Positions 8,014-15,043 of a stretch of DNA of 37,804 nt are shown in pieces (position 1 is the first letter of the stretch; the number at the start of each line of letters is the position of its first letter). The position numbers and the translations under genes were made by a program. The notes under the pieces were generated by a model, which searched no databases, was not told the DNA's origin, and saw only the letters and a program-made list of their open reading frames with translations. The DNA comes from Micromonospora sicca (GTDB lineage Bacteria; Actinomycetota; Actinomycetes; Mycobacteriales; Micromonosporaceae). The DNA lies in NCBI RefSeq assembly GCF_003172935.1, contig NZ_QGKS01000232.1:1-37804 (forward strand). The letters run 5' to 3'.

Positions 8014-8457
8014 ATGAAGTACACGGTCAGATGCGCACGCTCGGGTGCCTGGTGGGCGATCACCGTGCCGGAGATCAAGGGCGTGTTCTCTCAGGCTCGT
8101 CGTCTCGACCAGGTCGAAGGAATGGCACGTGAAGCCATCGCCCTCATGCTCGACGTCGACCCGCACAGCTTCGATGTCGACGTGCAGCCCGACCTGCCGG
8201 AAGAGGTGACCCGCGCCCGCAAGGCCCGGAGCGCCCTGCGCAAGGCCGAGGAGTCCGCCGACGAGGCGACGGTCACTGCCGCACGCGCACTACTCGCGAA
8301 GGGCTACACGGTCCGCGACGCGGGCGTGCTTCTTGGTATCTCCCCGCAGCGCGTGTCGCAGCTGGCACCGAAGAGGGGTGCGGCCGGCGATGCCGGCAAG
8401 ACCAGCAAGGGCGGGAGAGCCGCGCTCAAGCAGGACCGGGAAATCGCCGCTGCTTGA
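8014..8457 (+). CDS. hicB: HicB antitoxin with C-terminal helix-turn-helix
   Basis: A 147-residue protein. Residues 1-60 resemble the partial RNase H-like HicB fold (KYTVRCARSGAWWAITVPEIKGVFSQARRL, then VEGMAREAIALMLDV). After a helical linker, a helix-turn-helix TVRDAGVLLGISPQRVSQLAP lies near residues 108-128. Such antitoxins bind HicA and repress their own operon. An AAGGGGG purine run lies about 13 bases before the ATG. Together with hicA it forms a complete type II toxin-antitoxin module placed between the intact xpb gene and an xpb tail fragment. Confidence 0.85.
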   Translation: MKYTVRCARSGAWWAITVPEIKGVFSQARRLDQVEGMAREAIALMLDVDPHSFDVDVQPDLPEEVTRARKARSALRKAEESADEATVTAARALLAKGYTVRDAGVLLGISPQRVSQLAPKRGAAGDAGKTSKGGRAALKQDREIAAA

Positions 8458-8483
8458 TCCGGTCTCCCGGCACCACGACCCTG

Positions 8484-8525
8484 TTTGACGCCTTCCTCGG
8501 CCCGAAGCTCCCGAGCGTGGACTGA
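8484..8525 (+). pseudogene. Remnant of an XPB 3' end
   Basis: In frame the sequence reads FDAFLGPKLPSVD followed by TGA, matching the XPB C-terminus DADDVLGPKLPTVD at 7418-7459 and its copy at 10958-10999. The nucleotide match around GGCCCGAAGCT is strong. The residues differ from both other copies, so it comes from a third XPB allele. It marks the right end of the HicAB segment. Nothing upstream of it here resembles the rest of xpb. Confidence 0.75.
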
Positions 8526-8566
8526 CGCGCGGCCCGGCGCAGGTGTCTGTCTCACACGCTTTTGAG

Positions 8567-8590
8567 CTGATGTCGTAAACGAATCAGCCG
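8567..8590. repeat. 24-bp hairpin-forming repeat, copy 1
   Basis: CTGATGTCGTAAACGA + A + TCAGCCG. The same 24 bp with one change (A to C) is at 11146-11169. It can fold as CTGAT-(G)-TCG with loop TAAA and CGA-ATCAG. Both copies lie shortly downstream of a displaced XPB 3' end. It could be a recombination site or the end of a lost mobile element; I do not recognise the family. Confidence 0.7.
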
Positions 8591-8610
8591 GCCGCGTGTC
8601 CGCTGCCGAC

Positions 8611-9552
8611 TCAGCGGCTCAGGACGGTCTCCCGCTTCATGTGCGACAGCTTCTCGGGATTACGCACCGCGTAGAGTCCGGCGATGAGGCCGTCGTCGAT
8701 GCGCACGGCCAGGACGGTGTCGAGCTCTCCGTCGAGCCGGAGGATCAGCGCCGGGTAGCCATTGACCTGCGCCGGCCGCAGCGACGAGATGTCGGCGACC
8801 CGGCCCCAGCCGCCGGCCAGCAGGCGTGCGACCTTGTCGGCTCCCACGATGGGCCGCAGGATGGCCTGCTTGACTCCACCACCGTCGCCGAGAAGGACGA
8901 CGTCCGGTGCGAGGATGTCGAGCAGGCTCTGCAGATCGCCGGTTTCGACCGCCGACTGGAACGCATCGAGCGCGTACCGCGTCTCGGCCGCCGAGACGAC
9001 CCGGCGCGGCCGGCGCGCCGCGACGTGCGCCCGTGCCCGGTGTGCGATCTGACGGACCGCGGCCGGGCTCTTGTCGACGGCTTCGGCGATCTCGTCGTAC
9101 CCGACGTCGAACACCTCGCGCAGCACGAACACCGCCCGTTCGGTCGGCGCGAGCGTCTCCAGCACCAGCAGCATCGCCATCGAGACGCTGTCGGCCAACG
9201 CGACGTCCTCGGCCACGTCGGGCGCGGTGAGCAGCGGCTCGGGCAGCCAGGAGCCGACGTAGGACTCTCTGCGGCGGCCGAGCGTACGCAGCCGGGCGAG
9301 TGCCTGGCGGGTGGTGATCCGGACAAGGTAGGCGCGGTGGTCCCGCACCGTGCCGAGATCGACGCCCGACCACCGCAACCACGTCTCCTGAAGGATGTCC
9401 TCCGCATCGGCGGCCGAGCCGAGCATCTCGTACGCGACGGTGAACAGCAGGTTGCGGTGGGCGAGGAACGCCTCGGTGGCGGGATCCGGGCGGTCGTCAC
9501 GGCCGATGCCCCGGCCTCGATCGTCGGCTGCGGTCCGCGGCGTGCCCACCAT
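8611..9552 (-). CDS. sigJ: ECF41-type RNA polymerase sigma factor (SigJ-like)
   Basis: A 313-residue sigma factor with sigma2 (EAFLAHRNLLFTVAYEMLGSAADAEDILQETWLRW), the ECF41 linker motif WLPEPLL, sigma4 (LAPTERAVFVLREVFDVGYDEIAEAVDKSPAAVRQIAHRAR) and a C-terminal SnoaL-like domain. That domain carries the ECF41 hallmark DGGG and an NPEKL motif, the latter the usual NPDKL. In ECF41 factors this extension controls activity in place of a separate anti-sigma factor. The frame is open to a GTG at 9618, but ATG 9552 has a well-placed GGGAG upstream and gives the usual length. The gene is divergent from a CxxC carboxymuconolactone decarboxylase gene, the typical ECF41 partner. Confidence 0.92.
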   Translation of the reverse strand: MVGTPRTAADDRGRGIGRDDRPDPATEAFLAHRNLLFTVAYEMLGSAADAEDILQETWLRWSGVDLGTVRDHRAYLVRITTRQALARLRTLGRRRESYVGSWLPEPLLTAPDVAEDVALADSVSMAMLLVLETLAPTERAVFVLREVFDVGYDEIAEAVDKSPAAVRQIAHRARAHVAARRPRRVVSAAETRYALDAFQSAVETGDLQSLLDILAPDVVLLGDGGGVKQAILRPIVGADKVARLLAGGWGRVADISSLRPAQVNGYPALILRLDGELDTVLAVRIDDGLIAGLYAVRNPEKLSHMKRETVLSR

Positions 9553-9610
9553 GGGTGACTCCCGTTCGCTCTCGACTGTGTCGTCCATCAGATGCCGGAC
9601 CCCGCCGTCG

Positions 9611-9638
9611 TGTGACACCTCCGGCTGTGGCGGCCGTC
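9611..9638 (+). promoter_or_regulatory. Candidate ECF41-dependent promoter
   Basis: TGTGACA at 9611-9617, a 17-base spacer, then CGTC at 9635-9638. Known ECF41 promoters have TGTCACA and CGTC at about this spacing, so this differs by one base. It points toward the decarboxylase gene at 9720, expected to be the sigma factor's target. Weak evidence by itself. Confidence 0.4.
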
Positions 9639-9719
9639 ACCTGGCCGCGCCGTCACAGGGCTCCGATCGCCGGCATCTCATGTTCGTCCAACCGAACACC
9701 ACGAGTGAAGGACGGAACC

Positions 9720-10205
9720 ATGGACGCCCGATTCAACATGTTCGACAACGAGATCGCCATGAAGTTCTTCAAGCGGTTCGCCAACGCCGGCATGGTCATC
9801 CAGCAGTCGCCGCTGCCGAAGTCCACGCAGGAGCTGGTATCGCTGCGGGCCAGCCAGATCAACGGCTGCGGTTGGTGCATCGACATGCACACCAAGGAGG
9901 CCGCAGCCGCCGGCGAGACGGCGGTCCGGCTCCACCTGGTCGCCGCCTGGCGCGAGTCCACCGTCTTCACCGAGGCTGAGCGGGCCGCGCTGGCGCTCGC
10001 CGAAGAGGGCACCCGGCTCGCCGACGCCCACCAGGGCGTGTCCGACGACACCTGGGCCCAGGTACGCAAGCACTACGACGACGACCAGATCGCCGCGCTG
10101 GTCTCCCTGGTCGCCCTGATCAACGCAGCCAACCGGCTCGCCGTGATCGTCCACCAGCAGGGCGGTTCCTACCAGCCCGGCATGTTCGCCGCCGCGTTCG
10201 ACTAA
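9720..10205 (+). CDS. Carboxymuconolactone decarboxylase/AhpD-family protein
   Basis: A 161-residue all-helical protein with the AhpD-like redox motif CGWCIDMH (Cys50, Cys53, His57) and helices typical of the CMD fold (QELVSLRASQINGC; AALVSLVALINAANRLAV). Family members are peroxidase-like or decarboxylase-like; the CxxCxxxH motif favours a thiol-redox role. Genes of the carboxymuconolactone decarboxylase/oxidoreductase/epimerase group are the standard neighbours and targets of ECF41 sigma factors, as seen here with the divergent sigma gene. ATG 9720 has GAAGGACGG upstream. A strong hairpin terminator follows 16 bases after the stop. Confidence 0.93.
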   Translation: MDARFNMFDNEIAMKFFKRFANAGMVIQQSPLPKSTQELVSLRASQINGCGWCIDMHTKEAAAAGETAVRLHLVAAWRESTVFTEAERAALALAEEGTRLADAHQGVSDDTWAQVRKHYDDDQIAALVSLVALINAANRLAVIVHQQGGSYQPGMFAAAFD

Positions 10206-10221
10206 CGCGCAGACGAACCCA

Positions 10222-10255
10222 GCCCGGCCCAGGATCATCCGATCCTGGGCCGGGC
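10222..10255 (+). terminator. Terminator hairpin after the decarboxylase gene
   Basis: Perfect 15-bp stem GCCCGGCCCAGGATC / GATCCTGGGCCGGGC with loop ATCC. It starts 16 bases after the stop at 10205. The XPB pseudogene homology begins about 30 bases further on. Confidence 0.85.
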
Positions 10256-10284
10256 GCTCACCTTGGTGACCTTCAACCAACCCC

Positions 10285-10999
10285 TCTTCACCGCGAACCT
10301 CCAGGCCCGCCGCCGGCTGGGCCTGACCGCGACTTTGATACGGGAGGGCGACGTGTTCAGCCTGATCGGCCCCAAGCGGTACGACGCACCGTGGAAGGAC
10401 ATCGAGTCGCAGGGCTGGATCGCCCCGGCCGAGTGCACCGAGGTACGGGTCACCTTGACCGACGCCGAGCGGATGACGTACGCGACGGCGGAGGCCGAGG
10501 AGCGGGATCGGATGGCGGCCACCGCCCGCACCAAGCTGCCGGTGGTAAAGGCCCTGGTGGACCGGCACCCGAACGACCAGGTGCTGGTCATCGGCGGCTA
10601 CATCGACCAACTGCACCAGCTCGGGGAATACCTGGACGCCCCGACCATCCAGGGTTCCACCACCAACAAGGAGCGGGAACGGCTCTTCGACGCGTTCCGC
10701 TCCGTACGCTGGTCATCTCCAAGGTCGGCAACTTCTCCATCGACCTGCCCGAGGCGGCGGTGGCGATCCAGGTGTCGGGCACCTTCGGCTCCCGGCAGGA
10801 GGAGGCGCAGCGGCTCGGCCGGGTGCTCCGGCCGAAGGCCGACGGCCGGCAGGCGCACTTCTACACCGTGGTCTCCCGGGACACCATCGACACCGAGTAC
10901 GCCGCCCACCGGCAGCGCTTCCTCGCCGAGCAGGGGTACGCGTACACGATCGTGGACGCCGACGACGTCCTCGGCCCGAAGCTCCCCACGGTCGACTGA
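10285..10999 (+). pseudogene. XPB helicase pseudogene (3' part, two deletions)
   Basis: Matches xpb 6724-7459 from within TADLQARRRLGLTATL to the stop codon, so it lacks the Walker A and DEVH part. A 12-bp in-frame deletion near 10336 removes the RED motif region. A net 10-bp deletion near 10705 shifts the frame; the C-terminal residues continue in another frame to 10999. Identity is not uniform. The first ~420 bp carry scattered, largely silent changes, while about 10711-10970 is base-for-base identical to xpb 7171-7430. This suggests an older divergent copy that later exchanged its 3' end with the intact gene, or the reverse. It cannot make a working helicase. Confidence 0.93.
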
Positions 11000-11011
11000 C
11001 CCCGCGCTGAA

Positions 11012-11082
11012 CGACTCCGCCTGCGGGATGTTGCGGTGTCCGGGGTTGCCTCGACACCCCAATATCCCCGGAAACGGAGTCG
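11012..11082. other. Nested inverted repeats (possible structured RNA or element end)
   Basis: An outer 8-bp stem CGACTCCG (11012-11019) / CGGAGTCG (11075-11082) encloses TCCGGGG (11039-11045) / CCCCGGA (11066-11072). A third pair GGTGTC (11035-11040) / GACACC (11053-11058) shares bases with the second, so the two inner stems exclude each other. It begins 13 bases past the XPB pseudogene stop. No known RNA family is recognised; it could also act as a terminator. Confidence 0.4.
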
Positions 11083-11145
11083 ATCACTGTATGAGCCTCG
11101 GGGAGACCGCGCCGGGACCGACTGTCCTTCGTGCTCGCTATGGAC

Positions 11146-11169
11146 CTGATGTCGTAAACGACTCAGCCG
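11146..11169. repeat. 24-bp hairpin-forming repeat, copy 2
   Basis: CTGATGTCGTAAACGA + C + TCAGCCG, 23 of 24 bases as in copy 1 at 8567-8590, same orientation. The change weakens the outer stem by one pair. It lies 146 bases past the XPB pseudogene stop. Confidence 0.7.
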
Positions 11170-11432
11170 TCAGCGCCTTCCTCGACTCGACAACGAACAC
11201 TCCGAGTCCAAGCGGCTGAGGCCAACCGATCCGGGCGAGGTGAAGATCGCCTTGGAGCGCCCCGGCCAGCTACTGGAGGGGTGCGGTCCGCGGCGACGGT
11301 GCCACAGTCAAGATCCCGGAGCGCCGGGCGGCTCGCCGCGACAAACTGCCGCTCACAGTCGACATGCTCCCGGTGCCTGGACCCGCCCCGCAGTGCAGGT
11401 GGAGATCCGGCGGGACGCCGCCGTCAACTGTT
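11170..11432 (+). other. Gene-poor stretch with possible decayed coding sequence
   Basis: No intact gene is supported between 11000 and 11775. Within this part, short translated pieces look protein-like (PTDPGEVKIALERPGQLLEG near 11216-11275, and GDGATVKIPERRAARR with TVDMLPVPGP near 11296-11388), but they lie in different frames and are not joined. They may be scraps of a lost gene that I cannot identify. Confidence 0.3.
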
Positions 11433-11555
11433 TTGCTTCAGCATGGCTGTCGACAGCGTTCCCGCCAGCGCTCCGGCCGGATCTGACCCCCGCTGCGGGG
11501 AGCCTGGTCGATGTTGTCGGGCATTTTCAGCGGGTGTCGTTCCCTGTGGTCCCGC
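11433..11555 (+). repeat. Diverged intergenic repeat, copy A
   Basis: Shares ordered blocks with 14162-14275: GCTGTCGACAGCG, then GACCC.CGC.G.GGGGAGCCTGGT, then GTGTCGTTCC. Spacing is similar (about 115-120 bases overall) and identity is roughly two thirds by eye. Both copies are in gene-poor DNA and in the same orientation. GCTGTCGACAGC is a perfect palindrome. Confidence 0.5.
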
Positions 11556-11653
11556 CCTCGGTGTCATGCCGGCTGTGACCATTGGAGTCGGTCGCGCACC
11601 ACAGCGTTCGCTGATTTTCTGCTGGCGCGGTGCCTTCTTGACCCCTCAGACGC

Positions 11654-11690
11654 GACGAGAGGGGCCCCACCAGCCGGTGGGCCCCTCGTC
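11654..11690 (+). terminator. Long GC hairpin
   Basis: GAGGGGCCCCACC and GGTGGGCCCCTC form a stem with one bulged C around the loop AGC(C). Outer GACGA/TCGTC pairing extends it past a small bulge. TCATCTTGTCC follows. Likely a terminator for whatever once lay upstream, and an insulator for the lipoprotein gene starting at 11776. Confidence 0.6.
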
Positions 11691-11775
11691 ATCTTGTCCA
11701 CCACGCGTCAACTACGACATGAGTCGCTAGCTTCCGGTCCTTCCCCGCATGGGGGGGCGGTCTTACTTTCGGTAT

Positions 11776-12810
11776 ATGACGGTGCGTCGGCGGGCGCTGC
11801 CGATGTGGCTGACCGCCGTGTTGATGTTTGCAGTTGCCGGTTGCGGGACCGGCACGTCACCCAAACCCGAGCAGGTTGAGGAGCGTCTCAGCGAGATCGC
11901 CACCGAGGCCGAACGGCCGGTCTACTACCTCGGCCCGCGGTTCCGTGATTAGCCGCTGACCGAGGTGGGCGCGGACGACACCGGCCGGGTCGACGCGATC
12001 TACGGGACATGTCTCGCGGCCGTTGACGGGTGTTCGCCCCCGGTCGACGTCATCAATCAGCCGCTCGACTTCTCAGCGTGGAGTATGGCCGTCGGTTGCA
12101 GGCGCCTGCCGCCGGTCCGCGGCGTCCCAGCCGTGCATTTCGGCGGTGCGCTCGTCCTGCTCACCGGTGACTCGCTGGTCACCGTCGCCGTGACCGGTGA
12201 TGACACGGCGACCGCCGTCGCCGCGGCGGAGCAGCTGCGCAAGGTAGGTGCGGAGCTTTCCCGTGCGGCGCTTCCGCCGCCGGACACCGTGGCCCTGCAT
12301 GTCATCGAAGCTGCCTGCGGGAAGAACCCGGACGACACCGGTCGCATGGAACCCGAAGAGGGATCGGAACCGGTCGGGGATATGCAGGTGCCTGACTTCA
12401 CCGTGGCCCGGCTCGGCGGCGGTGACCTCCGTTGGGCGGCGTACCTCGGCAAGCCCGTGGTGGTCGTGGTCGGTGACGTGCCGCACGTGCTCACAGGGAT
12501 TCAGCGCGTCCTTGCGCTGACCACCAGTCCCCGGCCGGCCGTCATTGGCCTGGTATGGAAGCCGTTCGGGTCCAAAGACGCCCCGGCACCAATCGCGGAG
12601 ATCGAGCAGGAGGCCGGCCAAGTTACCGTTCCAGTTGGTTATGCCGCGATCCCTCGGCCCGCAGTCTGGTTCTTCGACATGGCAGAGGTCGATGCGGCGC
12701 AGTCAGGCGTGATCGCGTTGGTCAACGCCGACGGCGCCGTCATCCGCCATGTCCGAACGGACGCACCCGACGACGCCATATCCGCCGCACTAGACAGGCT
12801 CGCACGCTGA
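11776..12810 (+). pseudogene. Lipoprotein with redoxin-like C-terminal domain, interrupted by an amber codon
   Basis: From ATG 11776 the frame gives a basic start, a hydrophobic segment and lipobox FAVAGCG (Cys near residue 24). TAG at 11950-11952 (codon 59) then stops it. The same frame continues without any further stop to 12810 (344 coding positions in all). The downstream part looks fully coding. It includes a thioredoxin-fold-like stretch PDFTVARLGGGDLRWAAYLG with VVVVGDVPHVLTG, ending in GVIALVNADGAVIRHVRT, as in AhpC/TlpA-like proteins but without a CxxC pair. One C-to-T change (CAG to TAG) would explain the stop. Options are recent inactivation, readthrough or a sequencing error. The absence of other lesions argues for a young event. 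Confidence 0.75.
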
Positions 12811-13035
12811 CCGGCATGCCTGCCCATCGCGCGAAGGTTGCAAGCCTGCCTTGCTGGAGGCCCTGCGACACACGGTTTAGGAAGGGATTAGCACTGACCG
12901 CGCAGGCGCGCCTCCTGCCAGCATGTACGGACACTGGCGGGCCGGCGATATCCTTGATCATTCCGCGCATGTTCCGGATCTTGCGGACTGGACCGCTTCT
13001 CGTCTCGCCTCGGTCCCGTATGCGAGGCTTCGGCG
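12811..13035. other. Intergenic stretch without a supported gene
   Basis: The 225 bases between the lipoprotein and the acetyltransferase show no supported gene, hairpin terminator or clear promoter. The promoter of the acetyltransferase gene must lie in its right part. Confidence 0.5.
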
Positions 13036-13608
13036 GTGACGAAGTTCAGCATCCGTACAGCCACCTCGGCTGACAGCGGTTTCCTGGTCGACATGCTCAT
13101 GGAGGCCATGAACTGGCTGCCTGAGCGCAACTGGTCACGCAAGGAGATCCTGACGAACCCCGAGCTGGCCCACTATGTCACCGGTTGGATGCAGCCGGGG
13201 GATTTCGGGGTAATCGCGGTGGACTTGGCTGATCGGCCAGTCGGCGCGGCCTGGTGCCGATACCTGACCGCCGCCGATCCAGGCTACGGGTACGTGAGTG
13301 ACGACGTGCCGGAGCTGACCATCGGCGTGGTGGAATCCTGGCGCAACCGCGGTGTGGGCCGGGCGCTCTTGCGCGCCGTTCTGTACGTCGCACACGATTG
13401 GGGCCTGCAGGCGGTGTCGTTGAGCGTGGAGCGGGCGAACTTCGCCGCAAGGCTGTACGCCAGTGAAGGCTTCCACACAGTCGAGTCGTTCGACGACGCA
13501 GACACGATGGTTGCTGAGCTCGCCGGCCGCCGTCTCCCCGGCGGAGTTCGATCCTTCGTTCAGAGCGAGCCACTGACCGTCGATGAGCTGCACCAGCAGA
13601 AGGACTGA
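13036..13608 (+). CDS. GNAT-family N-acetyltransferase
   Basis: A 190-residue protein with the GNAT core. The start is KFSIRTATSADSGFLVDMLMEAMNW. Strand beta4 precedes the acetyl-CoA loop ELTIGVVESWRNRGVGRALLRAVL (R/Q-x-x-G-x-G/A as RNRGVG) near 95-118, and the C-terminal VSLSVERANFAARLYASEGF gives the usual motif B. It transfers an acetyl group from acetyl-CoA to an amine; the substrate is unknown. GTG 13036 begins the conserved strand; no strong ribosome site is seen. It lies alone between gene-poor stretches of the accessory region. Confidence 0.9.
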   Translation: MTKFSIRTATSADSGFLVDMLMEAMNWLPERNWSRKEILTNPELAHYVTGWMQPGDFGVIAVDLADRPVGAAWCRYLTAADPGYGYVSDDVPELTIGVVESWRNRGVGRALLRAVLYVAHDWGLQAVSLSVERANFAARLYASEGFHTVESFDDADTMVAELAGRRLPGGVRSFVQSEPLTVDELHQQKD

Positions 13609-13876
13609 CCCGTCCGAACGGGTCCGCCGAGTCCGTGGACGTCCGGTGTTGGCTGCACCCGTCGCCACCCGGATGCTCACCTAGTCCGGAGCCAGACGTT
13701 GAAGCGGAACTTAGTGCCGCGCTCGGCCCACCAGCAAAGACCTTGCTCGATAGCTGGTCACAGGGCGTCTGAGGTTGCCATGGTTGCTCGCTGGTCGACA
13801 AGGTTTGACGGTGTCTTGTGCCCCTGATCGAGCCGGGTGCCGCGTGCCCCACGCGGCCGGGACGTCTCTGGACGTT

Positions 13877-14017
13877 GTGGACCAGAACGGGCGAGTCATC
13901 TACATTCGGCCGGTGGATGTCGGCGCGATCGTCGAGTTTGGTCTGTTGGTCTTCGCAGGCCATACCTGCCTCTTCCTCCTTGCCGTTCTCACAGCCTGGT
14001 GGAAGCAGAAGCACTGA
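13877..14017 (+). CDS. Possible small membrane peptide
   Basis: A short frame from GTG 13877 (or GTG 13913) encodes one hydrophobic helix (AIVEFGLLVFAGHTCLFLLAVLTAWW) and a basic end KQKH, a single-pass membrane topology. No ribosome site is evident and no family is recognised. It may be a remnant. Listed because the helix is much more regular than chance frames in this GC-rich DNA. Confidence 0.3.
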   Translation: MDQNGRVIYIRPVDVGAIVEFGLLVFAGHTCLFLLAVLTAWWKQKH

Positions 14018-14161
14018 GCAACGATGCCGCTGGGCACCCGAGCCGCCCCTGACCTCTCGTTTGTAAGCTGTGTGCGGGACGTCCGTCCCCGTCTGGGAGC
14101 GGCCGTCAGCTCGGAGCAGCGTCCATCCCTGGTCTCGCTGGTGCGTCGGCGTCCGGGGCGG

Positions 14162-14275
14162 TTGCTGTCAGCGTTGCTGTCGACAGCGCCGCCGCTTGCA
14201 CGTCCAGCTAAGCCCGACCCTCGCCGGGGGAGCCTGGTGGTGGTAGCCAAGCGATGTCACCACGTGTCGTTCCGT
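14162..14275 (+). repeat. Diverged intergenic repeat, copy B
   Basis: Counterpart of 11433-11555, with GCTGTCGACAGCG, GACCCTCGCCGGGGGAGCC and GTGTCGTTCC in the same order. In this copy GTTGCTGTC occurs twice in tandem (14161 and 14173). Confidence 0.5.
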
Positions 14276-14678
14276 GCGCTCAGGCTCGGCAGCTTTGCCG
14301 TGCCGGCGTCCGCTCCCCTACGCCGCGCGGTCCGGGCCGCGCGGCCCGGCCGGCTGCCGGCCCACCACACCACCGGCCAACGGCCTATCGTTCTGCGGCG
14401 GCCCTCCAGGCTCCCCGCTGTCCGCGCCAGCCGCCGGGCGTCAGGCGTGGCGGCCGCAGAGCGACAGCGGCAGCGGCCGGCGCGCGCCCAGGCGGCGGCG
14501 CGTGCGGCCCGTCCAGGGCCGCCTTGATAGACGCACCGAAAGTTTGGACCGCTTCGCCCGGCATCGCCGGCAACCGGTCGCGTCCTGTCACGGACATGCT
14601 TGGCGCTGGCTCCCGCAGACGAGTGGCAAGATCCCACGGCCAGCGGCATGAGTGAGCCTTACGCGAGGAAGATCAGCA

Positions 14679-14723
14679 GCGCTCCCGAACGCCCCGTTGT
14701 TCCCGTTCAGACCTCGGGAGCGC
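14679..14723. terminator. 10-bp inverted repeat
   Basis: GCGCTCCCGA (14679-14688) and TCGGGAGCGC (14714-14723) are perfect arms around a 25-base loop. It lies past the 3' end of the GntR gene on the reverse strand, where it could end that transcript; the long loop makes this less certain. Confidence 0.45.
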
Positions 14724-14815
14724 GGCCGAGCGAGGTTTTGATCTTTCAGTGACAGGGTTAGGACGGCTGTTTGCCGACCGGGCCGCGGATCAACTCACCG
14801 GCTCGCCGGTGCGGG

Positions 14816-15043
14816 TCAGGGGCGGGTGGTCTCAGCAACGAAGACACCGCGACCCGGGCGGCCAACCAGCACACCCTGCTCCCGTAGCGTCGCCACGGCG
14901 CGGTGAATCGTCGAGAGCGACAGGTCGTAGTGATCAGCTAGTTCTTGAGTGGACGGTATCTGCGACCCGGGCTGGAACTCGCCCGCCTCGATCCGCTTCA
15001 GCAGATCCTTGATCAACTCGTCCATGGTTGGCGGAATCGGCAC
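14816..15043 (-). CDS. Small GntR-family regulator (winged helix only)
   Basis: A 75-residue protein made almost only of a GntR winged helix: PTMDELIKDLLKRIEAGEF, then PGSQIPSTQELADHYDLSLSTIHRAVATLREQGVLVGRPGRGVFVAE. No ligand-binding domain follows. GTG 15043 is chosen because AAGGGG lies about 10 bases upstream and the protein then begins just before the first helix; the longer frame upstream is not GntR-like. It is divergent from a DivIVA-domain operon and probably represses it and itself. Similar short GntR proteins are common in actinomycetes. Confidence 0.88.
   Translation of the reverse strand: MPIPPTMDELIKDLLKRIEAGEFQPGSQIPSTQELADHYDLSLSTIHRAVATLREQGVLVGRPGRGVFVAETTRP

Larger units (their letters stand above)
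14018..14815. other. Gene-poor stretch
   Basis: About 800 bases without a supported gene. Several overlapping frames exist but are Arg/Pro/Ala-rich and look like GC-driven chance frames. It holds copy B of a diverged repeat (14162-14275) and an inverted repeat at 14679-14723. Confidence 0.5.

Noticed and set aside
10263..11219. A 318-codon frame across the XPB pseudogene as a functional gene
   Set aside because: It lacks Walker A, DEVH and RED motifs and leaves the XPB frame after the 10-bp deletion; the C-terminal residues are chance sequence.
14250..14655. Several overlapping 120-135-codon frames
   Set aside because: All Arg/Pro/Ala-rich, mutually overlapping on both strands, with no ribosome sites or motifs.
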